This document shows positions 1-5,471 of a stretch of DNA of 5,677 nucleotides, piece by piece. Every line of letters starts with the position of its first letter. Position 1 is the first letter of the stretch. The position numbers were made by a program, and so were the translations under genes. The stretch comes from CAYWTX01 sp964461295. Its GTDB lineage: Bacteria; Planctomycetota; Phycisphaerae; SM23-33. The notes below the pieces were generated by a model. That model saw only the letters and a program-made list of their open reading frames with translations. It had not been told where the DNA came from and ran no database searches. Where the stretch lies: positions 1 through 5,677 of the forward strand of contig CAYWTX010000275.1 in assembly GCA_964461295.1 (NCBI GenBank). Reading direction: 5' to 3'.

Positions 1-1293
1 AACGGCAACCCGCTGCTGCGCTACGACGCGTACTACATCCTGTCGGACCTGATCGAGATCCCCAACCTCGCCCAGCGCAGCAAGCAGTACATCTACTACC
101 TCGTCAAGAAGTACGCCTGGCAGGTGCGCGGCGTGCGCAACCCCGCCCACAGCCGCGGCGAGAAGATCTGGTTCGTGTGCTACGGAGTCGCTTCGACGGC
201 CTACCGCGTCTTCATCTGCGTGGGCATCCTGCTGTTCGTGTGCGACAAGCTCTTCCTGCTGGGCGCGGCGATGGCCATCGCGGCCGTCGTCGCCTGGGTG
301 TTCGTGCCCATCGGGAAGTTCCTGCATTACCTGTTCGTCGGCAACGAGCTTATGCGCGTCCGCGGGCGGGCGATGATCTCCTCGGCCGCCGTCGTCGCCG
401 CCATCATCGGCACGCTGGGCTTCCTGCCCTGGCCGGACCGGTTCCGTCTGGAAGGCGTCGTGGACGCCGCCGACGTGCAGGTGGTGTACACGGAGGCGCC
501 GGGCTTCATCACCGCGGTGCTGCCGTCGGGGCGCCAGGTCGAGCCCAACGGCGCGCCGCTGCTGGAGGCCGGGAGCATGGACCTGCTCACGCAGCGCGAC
601 CAGCTCCAGGCTGACATCGTGCGCCTGTCGGCGCAGCGGCGGCTGTCGCAGGCCAAGGGCGAGGTCGGCGAGGCGCAGATCGTCTTGAGCCAGCTGCGGG
701 CGATGGGCGACCAGCTTCGTCGCGTGGAAGAGGAGATCGCCTCGCTGCGCGTGCGGGCGAACGTTCGCGGCCAGTGGGTCTGCCCCGACGCCGACAAGCT
801 GCCCGGAGCGTTCCTGGACCGCGGGAAGACCGTCGGCATCGTGATCGGCGGGCAGCGGTTCATTCGCGCCACGGCCGGTCAGGAAGTGGCCCAGATGCTC
901 ATGGAGCAGGTGAACGGGCACGGCTCGGAATCGGCGGGCGTGGAGGTGCGGATCAAGGGCCTGCCGGACCACGACCGCCAGATGGCGGCCCGGATCACGC
1001 AGATCGTCGAGGCGGGCACGAAGAACCTGCCTTCGCCGGCACTGAGCGTGATGGCCGGCGGATCGGTGCCGACTGACATGAAGGACCAGAAAGGCACGAA
1101 GGCGGCCGAGCGGATCTTCAACGTTCTGGCCTTGCCGGCGCCGGTGACGGACGTGGGGAGCGTCTGGTTGGGGCACGTGCCTCTGCTTCACGGGCAGCGA
1201 GTGGTGATGCGCGTGACGATGCCGCCCAGGCCCCTGGCCCAGCAGTGGTACCGATCGCTGCTGCAACTCGTTCAGCGGAGGTTCCACATCTGA
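1..1293 (+). CDS. M50 (site-2 protease-like) membrane protein fused to HlyD-like adaptor arm, 5' partial
   Basis: The reading frame is open from the first base, so this is the last 430 residues of a longer protein; the GTG at 124 is internal. Residues 1-16 (NGNPLLRYDAYYILSD) match the N-x-x-P...D-G segment of M50 intramembrane metalloproteases, where the Asp (here residue 9) is the third zinc ligand; the HExxH part would lie upstream of the window. Hydrophobic segments follow at about residues 58-81, 84-103 and 127-144. From about 151 the protein resembles a HlyD-type periplasmic adaptor: a lipoyl-like half-motif (VYTEAPGFITAVLPSGRQV), a long charged coiled-coil-like stretch at about 194-251, then beta-rich sequence to the end. 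M50-HlyD fusions, often annotated as peptide zinc metalloproteases, are a known architecture; their substrates are mostly unknown. The gene ends one base before a SecA-like gene, so the two are probably co-transcribed and may act together at the inner membrane. The family call is fairly sure; the function is not known. Confidence 0.82.
   Translation, partial: NGNPLLRYDAYYILSDLIEIPNLAQRSKQYIYYLVKKYAWQVRGVRNPAHSRGEKIWFVCYGVASTAYRVFICVGILLFVCDKLFLLGAAMAIAAVVAWVFVPIGKFLHYLFVGNELMRVRGRAMISSAAVVAAIIGTLGFLPWPDRFRLEGVVDAADVQVVYTEAPGFITAVLPSGRQVEPNGAPLLEAGSMDLLTQRDQLQADIVRLSAQRRLSQAKGEVGEAQIVLSQLRAMGDQLRRVEEEIASLRVRANVRGQWVCPDADKLPGAFLDRGKTVGIVIGGQRFIRATAGQEVAQMLMEQVNGHGSESAGVEVRIKGLPDHDRQMAARITQIVEAGTKNLPSPALSVMAGGSVPTDMKDQKGTKAAERIFNVLALPAPVTDVGSVWLGHVPLLHGQRVVMRVTMPPRPLAQQWYRSLLQLVQRRFHI
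1277..1281 (+). promoter_or_regulatory. Ribosome binding site of the SecA-like gene
   Basis: GGAGG lies inside the last codons of the upstream gene, 13 bases before the GTG at 1295. The spacing is long. It still supports the GTG over the in-frame ATG at 1325, which has only a weak purine stretch in front of it. The one-base gap to the upstream stop also fits coupled translation. Confidence 0.5.
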
Positions 1294-1294
1294 C

Positions 1295-3283
1295 GTGAGC
1301 GTCCTGCCGAGCACAACCTGGCGGATGCTCGCGACGCGCTCCCGCAGCGTGGAGCTGCCCAAGGGCATCGACGCCGCGTGGGATGCCGCCGTCGGCGTCG
1401 CCAAGCGGGGTACCGTTCGCCGCGGGCGATTCCTCCGCCTTGCCGAGCAGGTCCTCCGCCACGAGAGGGATTACAAGGACAAGGCCGACGCGGCGTTGCG
1501 CGAGGAGGCGGGGCGATTCCGCGAGCAGTTCCTTCGCGGGCGCGAAACCCCGGAGGATCTCTGCCGCGCCTTCGCCCTCGTCCGCGAAGTGGCCGCACGC
1601 CAGCTCGGCGAGCGGCACTTCCTCGTCCAGGTCGCCGGGGCCATGGCGATGGACGCCGGGTGCATCGCCGAGATGGCCACCGGCGAGGGCAAGACACTCA
1701 CCGCGACACTCACGGCGACCATCGCCGGGTGGCGCGGGCACGGCTGTCACGTCATCACCGTCAACGACTACCTCGCCAAGCGCGACGCGGAGTGGATGGC
1801 GAAGATCTACAACTTCTGCGGGTTGAGCGTCGATTACGTCGAAGGACCCATGCCCCAGCCGCGACGCAGACAGGCCTACCAGGCCGACATCACCTACTGC
1901 ACCAACAAGGAAGTGACGGCCGACTTCCTGCGCGACCGCCTGTCCCTGGGGCGCCTGCGCGGGCTGCCCCAGGCGCTGCTGATGAAGATCGCCCACGGGG
2001 CCGGCAGCGGCACCGACCGGGTGGTGATGCGGGGCCTGGCCTGCGCGATCATCGACGAGGCCGACAGCGTGCTGATCGACGAGGCGGTCACGCCGCTGAT
2101 CATCTCGGGCGACGCCCCCAACGCCGAGCAGGTCGAGGCGTTCGTGCAGGCGGCCGCGATGGCCGGCGACTTCGTCGTCGACCGCGACTACCGCGTCAAC
2201 CAGCGCTACCGCGAGGTGGACCTCACGCCGGCGGGCAAGCGGAAGCTCGAGGAAGCGGCCGAGGAGCTCGGCGGCATCTGGGTTGGCGCGCGGCGGCGCG
2301 AGGAACTGGTCGTGCAGGCCCTGACAGCCCGCGAGCTGTACCTCAAGGACAAGCACTACATCCTCAGTGAGGACAAGGTTGTCATCGTGGACGAGTTCAC
2401 CGGCCGCCTCATGCCCGACCGCACGTGGCGCGACGGTTTGCACCAGGCCATCGAGGCCAAGGAAACCATCACGGTGAACCCGCCGAAGGACACGTACGCC
2501 CGCGTGAGTTTCCAGCGGTTCTTCCGGCTGTACCGCAAGTTGTGCGGCATGACCGGCACGGCGGCCGAGGCGTGGCGCGAGTTCTGGCAGATCTACCACC
2601 TGCCGACGTTGACGATCCCGACCAACCGCCCGTGCATCCGGCGCAAGTTGCCCGACCGCGTGTTTGCCACGCCGGAGGCCAAGTGGTCGGCCGTGGCGGA
2701 GGAAATCGAGCGCCTGAACAGGACGGGCCGCCCGATCCTGGTGGGCACGAGAAGCGTGCACGCCAGCGAACACCTGAGCGAACTGCTGACGCGGCGCGGG
2801 CTGGAGCACGCCGTGCTCAACGCCGTGCGGCACGCGGAGGAGGCGCAGATCGTCGCCGGCGCCGGGCAGCCGGGGCGGATTACGGTCGCGACGAACATGG
2901 CCGGGCGCGGCACGGACATCAAGCTGGGCCGCGGCGTGCGCGAACTCGGCGGGCTGCACGTGCTGGCCACTGAGAGGCACGAGGCGGGCCGGATCGACCG
3001 GCAGCTTTTCGGGCGATCGGCTCGGCAGGGCGATCCGGGCAGCGCGCAGGCGATCGTCTGCGTGCAGGATGAAGTGGTGGGCCGGTACGCCCCGCACGCG
3101 CAGAAGGCGACGGTGCGGCGGTTCGGGGCGACGGACCGCGAGATCTCGTCGAGCCTGACGCGCCGGCTGTTCGACGTGGCCCAGAAGCGGGCGGAGCGCC
3201 TGGCCCTCCGCCAGCGCAAAGGCGTTCTCCGCACCGACGACTGGCTGGACGAGTATCTCGGCTTCGCCGGTTCCGAGAGCTGA
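1295..3283 (+). CDS. Short SecA-like preprotein translocase ATPase lacking wing, two-helix finger and zinc tail
   Basis: This 662-residue protein is clearly of the SecA family, the cytosolic motor that pushes preproteins through SecYEG using ATP. Motifs in order are: Walker A MATGEGKT (127-134), NDYLAKRDAEWM (157-168), the DEAD box IIDEADSVLIDEA (252-264) followed by TPLIISG, a compact preprotein-binding domain of about 90 residues, VIVDEFTGRLMPDR (363-376), GLHQAIEAKE (381-390), CGMTGTA (417-423), IPTNRP (441-446), ATNMAGRGTDIKLG (532-545), GGLHVLATERHEAGRID (552-568) and GRSARQGDPGS (573-583). Housekeeping SecA is usually 800-900 residues. Here only about 80 residues follow the last motor motif, covering just the start of the scaffold helix (AQKRAERLALRQRK). 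The helical wing, two-helix finger and cysteine-rich C-terminus are absent. The usual GRSGRQGD reads GRSARQGD and the usual DNQLRGR reads DRQLFGR. The gene ends cleanly on TGA, and the in-frame C-terminus looks natural rather than broken. It is probably a dedicated accessory SecA working with the upstream M50-HlyD protein, not the general translocase. The GTG start is one base after the upstream stop. Confidence 0.93.
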   Translation: MSVLPSTTWRMLATRSRSVELPKGIDAAWDAAVGVAKRGTVRRGRFLRLAEQVLRHERDYKDKADAALREEAGRFREQFLRGRETPEDLCRAFALVREVAARQLGERHFLVQVAGAMAMDAGCIAEMATGEGKTLTATLTATIAGWRGHGCHVITVNDYLAKRDAEWMAKIYNFCGLSVDYVEGPMPQPRRRQAYQADITYCTNKEVTADFLRDRLSLGRLRGLPQALLMKIAHGAGSGTDRVVMRGLACAIIDEADSVLIDEAVTPLIISGDAPNAEQVEAFVQAAAMAGDFVVDRDYRVNQRYREVDLTPAGKRKLEEAAEELGGIWVGARRREELVVQALTARELYLKDKHYILSEDKVVIVDEFTGRLMPDRTWRDGLHQAIEAKETITVNPPKDTYARVSFQRFFRLYRKLCGMTGTAAEAWREFWQIYHLPTLTIPTNRPCIRRKLPDRVFATPEAKWSAVAEEIERLNRTGRPILVGTRSVHASEHLSELLTRRGLEHAVLNAVRHAEEAQIVAGAGQPGRITVATNMAGRGTDIKLGRGVRELGGLHVLATERHEAGRIDRQLFGRSARQGDPGSAQAIVCVQDEVVGRYAPHAQKATVRRFGATDREISSSLTRRLFDVAQKRAERLALRQRKGVLRTDDWLDEYLGFAGSES

Positions 3284-3293
3284 AGGTGGTTCC

Positions 3294-3324
3294 GACTGCC
3301 CTGCCGACTGGCGGCAGATCAGTC
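3294..3324. terminator. Imperfect hairpin between convergent genes, possible weak terminator
   Basis: The core stem CTGCCG/CGGCAG (3301-3306 with 3312-3317) encloses the loop ACTGG. An outer stem GACTG/CAGTC (3294-3298 with 3320-3324) is separated from it by a 2x2 internal loop (CC/AT). It lies 11 bases after the SecA-like stop and 34 bases past the end of the opposing gene, where a two-way terminator is expected. There is no T-run on either side, so intrinsic termination is doubtful. The rest of the 74-base gap holds only a poly-G run. Confidence 0.35.
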
Positions 3325-3333
3325 AGAATCGCC

Positions 3334-3343
3334 GGGGGGGGGG
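3334..3343 (+). repeat. Homopolymer run of ten G
   Basis: Ten consecutive G lie in the short gap between the two convergent genes, outside both coding regions. A run of this length is prone to slippage and to miscounting in sequencing. It does not touch either reading frame as called. Confidence 0.9.
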
Positions 3344-3357
3344 ACCTTCGTCCGTCC

Positions 3358-4347
3358 TCACCCCAACTTGCTCAGGATCGCTCCGGCCGCACCGAGGGCT
3401 TCGCGTTCCGCCGCGGCGGCGCCGCGGAGGATGGCGGCGGAAGGGGCGCAATGGAAGGTGTCCTTCCAGTTGCGTTGCGGGTCGGGTCGGTCGGGGGACA
3501 GACGCATCGCCTCGGTTAGGGCGTCGCGCACAGTGGCGTAATGCCGTGCCGCGACGTCGAACTCCGCATCGGCCCGGCCGGGGAGGCGCGCCTTCGCCTC
3601 CCGCAGGAACTCGACGGCCATGCAGCGGCACTCGTGCCAGGCCTGCGCCACGTAGGCGTGGTGGTCGCGCAGGGTGACGCCATCGTCCAGGCCGGCGGCC
3701 CAGTTCTCCATCGCCGAGGGGCCCGAGGCGAACTTGGGCGCGAAGATGACGCCGGTAGGGGAGTCGGCGAGCTTCCGAGCGGCCTCCAGGGCGTCGCGGA
3801 CGACGTTCACGACCGGGGCCGGGGCGGGCAGAGGGCGCACCGCGAACACGGCCAGCACTCGCACGTCCGTCGTGCCCAACTCCTGCCAGGGGCGCGGTCC
3901 GGCGGGCTTGTCCTCGGCCGTCCAGCCGCAGTAGTAGTAGCCCACGTCGTCGTAGCCGACGATCGTGTAGTGGTCGGGAATCCACGGGTGCAGTTGCCAG
4001 CCGAAGCAGGGCAGGCCCTCGTCGATGCGCGAGCGGACGAAACCCCACGCCTCGCGCTGCCGCTGGGGGAACAGCTCGCCCGCCTTGGCGGATTCGACGT
4101 CGACGCCGGTCTCCACCTCGTAGCCCAGGTTGCGCGCGAGCGGGAAGAGCTCCTGCCATCGCCAGCACGTCGGCCCCGAGCAGTCGGACTCGCGGCCCTG
4201 CGTGTTGATGACGAATGCCCAGCCCGTGCCGCCGTACAGCCATGGCCAGGAGATGTCGCGGCCGAGGTACTCCAGCCCAGCCTTGATGGCGCCAAGCTGG
4301 GTGATGAACCGCCTGTGCCATGTGAGCCCTTCCAGCAGTTTCTTCAT
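3358..4347 (-). CDS. Hypothetical protein with C39/BtrH-like papain-fold features
   Basis: The product has 329 residues, no signal peptide and no membrane segment. I do not recognise a named gene. The N-terminal half has the pattern of the C39-like peptidase / BtrH N-terminal group: a Gly-rich opening YGGTGWAFVINTQG (38-51), a conserved-looking Cys in DCSGPTCW (C56, with C61 close by), then GLPCFGWQLH (111-120) and the His-centred strand DHYTIVGYDDVGYYYCGW (125-142). H126 followed by GYDD resembles the catalytic His strand of C39-like folds. C56 would be the candidate nucleophile, but that pairing is inference. The C-terminal half (about 175-329) is mostly helical with Ala, Arg and Glu, without a family I can name. 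The ATG start is supported by AAGAGG seven bases upstream. It overlaps the TGA of the degraded sulfatase as ATGA, so it is the last gene of the cmk-plsC-sulfatase unit. Possible roles are a peptidase, an acyl- or aminoacyl-transferase like BtrH, or a non-catalytic relative. The gene call is sure; the fold is moderately so. Confidence 0.85.
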   Translation of the reverse strand: MKKLLEGLTWHRRFITQLGAIKAGLEYLGRDISWPWLYGGTGWAFVINTQGRESDCSGPTCWRWQELFPLARNLGYEVETGVDVESAKAGELFPQRQREAWGFVRSRIDEGLPCFGWQLHPWIPDHYTIVGYDDVGYYYCGWTAEDKPAGPRPWQELGTTDVRVLAVFAVRPLPAPAPVVNVVRDALEAARKLADSPTGVIFAPKFASGPSAMENWAAGLDDGVTLRDHHAYVAQAWHECRCMAVEFLREAKARLPGRADAEFDVAARHYATVRDALTEAMRLSPDRPDPQRNWKDTFHCAPSAAILRGAAAAEREALGAAGAILSKLG

Positions 4348-4779
4348 CCTGTTGCCTCTTGTTGCCCGACCGGGAGTTTGTCGCCCACGGCCTTCTGCCA
4401 GTCACGCGCATCAGCAGCGGCACGCGCGCCGATTCCTCAAGCATGGGGCTTGTAGCCCTTCTCCTTGAGCCAGGAGTAGTGCTGGCTGCGTAGTTTCTGG
4501 TCGCGGTCCCTGCCGTACCAGGCGGTGTAGCCGTCCTCGGTCGCCTGCCATTCGTCGAATCCGTGCTGCGCAAACGTCTCGTCTCCCAGGTGCCACTTGC
4601 CCACGTATCCGGTGCGGTAGTCGCTGTCGGCCAGGAGTTCGGGCAGGCGGGGCACTCAACTTCGGCTTGGCGACCGCGGGCCGCGTCGTCGCCGCCCCGG
4701 CCCGCGTCAGGCCATATGCCAGCGCGGCAGCACCCGTTGCCTTCAGGAAACTTCTGCGCGCGATTCGGTTCGTGCCCAT
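4344..4779 (-). pseudogene. Tat-exported sulfatase remnant with internal deletions and frameshifts
   Basis: Four pieces of a type I sulfatase lie in order on the minus strand, in three reading frames. (1) 4779-4654: ATG start and Tat signal, with RRSFLK at residues 8-13 and then an Ala-rich hydrophobic stretch. (2) 4652-4446: LPELLADSDYRTGYVGKWHLGDE and on through FAQHGFDEW to LKEKGYKP; GKWHLG carries the sulfate-binding Lys and His of the family. (3) 4444-4406: LEESARVPLLMR, matching the 'YEESxRVPLLxR' motif late in the domain. (4) about 4406-4344: DWQKAVGDKLP and a stop, same frame as piece 2, a plausible C-terminal tail. Missing are the metal-binding DDQ start, the C-x-P-S-R formylglycine site and the central and late core. 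A working enzyme has about 450-500 residues; this stretch could code for only about 145. The start has its own AAGGGA site, and the final TGA overlaps the next ATG, so the outer boundaries are intact. Translation from the Tat start would run into a frameshifted Arg-rich tail ending at 4411. It cannot be an active sulfatase. An assembly collapse could look the same. Confidence 0.85.
4355..4360 (-). promoter_or_regulatory. Ribosome binding site of the C39-like gene
   Basis: AAGAGG (minus strand) lies seven bases before the ATG at 4347. It fixes the start and gives the gene its own initiation even though the upstream sulfatase frame is now broken. Confidence 0.65.
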
Positions 4780-5471
4780 GGCTTGTCCCTTCCCATCCGC
4801 CGCCGCGTGTCCTGCTGCATGTCGAGGATGATGCCGCGGACGTGGCTGACGAACTGCTCGGCCGACATCCCGCAGGCCGTCTCCTGCGGGATGGGCGCCG
4901 CGTAACGGACGATGATGCTGCCGGCGCCCGGAAACCTTTGCGTTCGCGGCCAGGCCTCGAACGCGCCGTCGATCAGCACGGGCACGACCCACTTGGCCGC
5001 CCGCTTGGCGAGCGTCGCGATCCCTGGCAGGAAGGGGCCGATGGCCCCGTCGCGTGTCCGCGTGCCCTCGGGGAAGATGCACAGCGTCCCGCCGCCTTTC
5101 AGCCGGCGCATCGCTTCCTTGATCGCGCCCGTGTCGGCCGTGCCGCGCCGCACCGGAAACGAGTTCAGCGAGGAGATGAGCCGCCGGAACAGTGGCGAGC
5201 GGAACAGCGTGTCGCGGGCCATGTAGTTCATCGGCCGCTGAAGGGAGAAGCTCATCAGCATCGGGTCGAGGAAGCTCTGGTGGTTGCTGATGTAGATCGC
5301 GCCGCCTTCGGTGGGTTCCAGGTGGCGATTGAGCACGCGGACCTTCCAGAACGCGGGCATCAGGAGACGCAGGCCCAGCCGGCAGAACCAGTACAGCGGG
5401 TTGGCGGTGGGCACGCCCTTGGGGTAGTGGGCATACAGCACCGGGTTGGGGCAACTGGGCAGGCCTCTCAC
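4743..5471 (-). CDS. plsC: 1-acyl-sn-glycerol-3-phosphate acyltransferase (PlsC family)
   Basis: This enzyme transfers an acyl chain to the 2-position of lysophosphatidic acid to make phosphatidic acid, the precursor of membrane phospholipids, at the inner face of the membrane. The 242-residue length is normal for the family. The acyltransferase motifs are present: NHQSFLD (63-69, catalytic His64 and Asp69), the substrate-binding stretch around FPVRRGTAD (105-113), FPEGTRTRDG (133-142) and VPVLIDGAFEAWPR (163-176). An N-terminal hydrophobic stretch around 25-42 fits membrane association. The GTG start at 5471 overlaps the cmk stop as GTGA and has GGAGG seven bases upstream, so the two are translationally coupled; cmk-plsC adjacency is known in other bacteria. 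The last 12 codons overlap the start of the sulfatase remnant in another frame. The substrate could be another lysophospholipid or acyl acceptor, since PlsC relatives vary. Confidence 0.93.
   Translation of the reverse strand: MRGLPSCPNPVLYAHYPKGVPTANPLYWFCRLGLRLLMPAFWKVRVLNRHLEPTEGGAIYISNHQSFLDPMLMSFSLQRPMNYMARDTLFRSPLFRRLISSLNSFPVRRGTADTGAIKEAMRRLKGGGTLCIFPEGTRTRDGAIGPFLPGIATLAKRAAKWVVPVLIDGAFEAWPRTQRFPGAGSIIVRYAAPIPQETACGMSAEQFVSHVRGIILDMQQDTRRRMGRDKPWARTESRAEVS
4786..4791 (-). promoter_or_regulatory. Ribosome binding site of the sulfatase remnant
   Basis: AAGGGA on the minus strand is six bases before the ATG at 4779, inside the 3' end of plsC. It confirms the original start of the Tat-signal frame and suggests the signal peptide may still be translated. 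Confidence 0.6.
4866..4893. repeat. Perfect 11-bp inverted repeat inside plsC
   Basis: CATCCCGCAGG (4866-4876) and its exact reverse complement CCTGCGGGATG (4883-4893) are separated by the 6-base loop CCGTCT. It codes for the stretch IPQETACGM of PlsC. No T-run follows on either strand, so it is not a typical terminator. It would form a stable hairpin in the plsC mRNA. Confidence 0.8.

Noticed and set aside
327..872. Minus-strand frame opposite the adaptor arm of the M50-HlyD protein
   Set aside because: It is antisense to a well-supported coding region, rich in Ser, Arg and Thr, and has no motif.
124..1293. Treating the GTG at 124 as the true start of the first gene
   Set aside because: The frame is open and meaningful from base 1, where it encodes the M50 zinc-ligand motif, so the gene begins upstream of the window.
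1118..3097. Long open minus-strand frame of about 659 codons opposite the SecA-like gene
   Set aside because: It is antisense to a protein with every SecA motif in order, its translation shows no family pattern and is rich in Arg, Ala, Val, His and Asp, as expected for the shadow of a GC-rich gene.
3541..4455. Plus-strand frame of about 304 codons across the C39-like gene
   Set aside because: It is an antisense shadow with Arg/Gly/Val-rich composition, no recognisable motif and no convincing ribosome binding site, and it runs into the sulfatase remnant.
3323..4573. Minus-strand frame of about 416 codons covering the C39-like gene
   Set aside because: Most of it is an out-of-frame shadow of the C39-like gene, which has a better start and ribosome binding site. 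Only the short stretch LEESARVPLLMR near its beginning is meaningful, and that belongs to the sulfatase remnant.
4437..4655. A small 72-residue sulfatase-like gene starting at the GTG at 4655
   Set aside because: It begins and ends in the middle of a sulfatase domain, has no ribosome binding site of its own and is flanked by other sulfatase pieces in other frames, so it is part of the degraded gene.
4411..5454. Minus-strand frame of about 347 codons joining the plsC region to the Tat signal
   Set aside because: The part before 4779 is an out-of-frame copy of plsC with no family pattern. Only the stretch from the ATG at 4779 is meaningful, as the sulfatase start.
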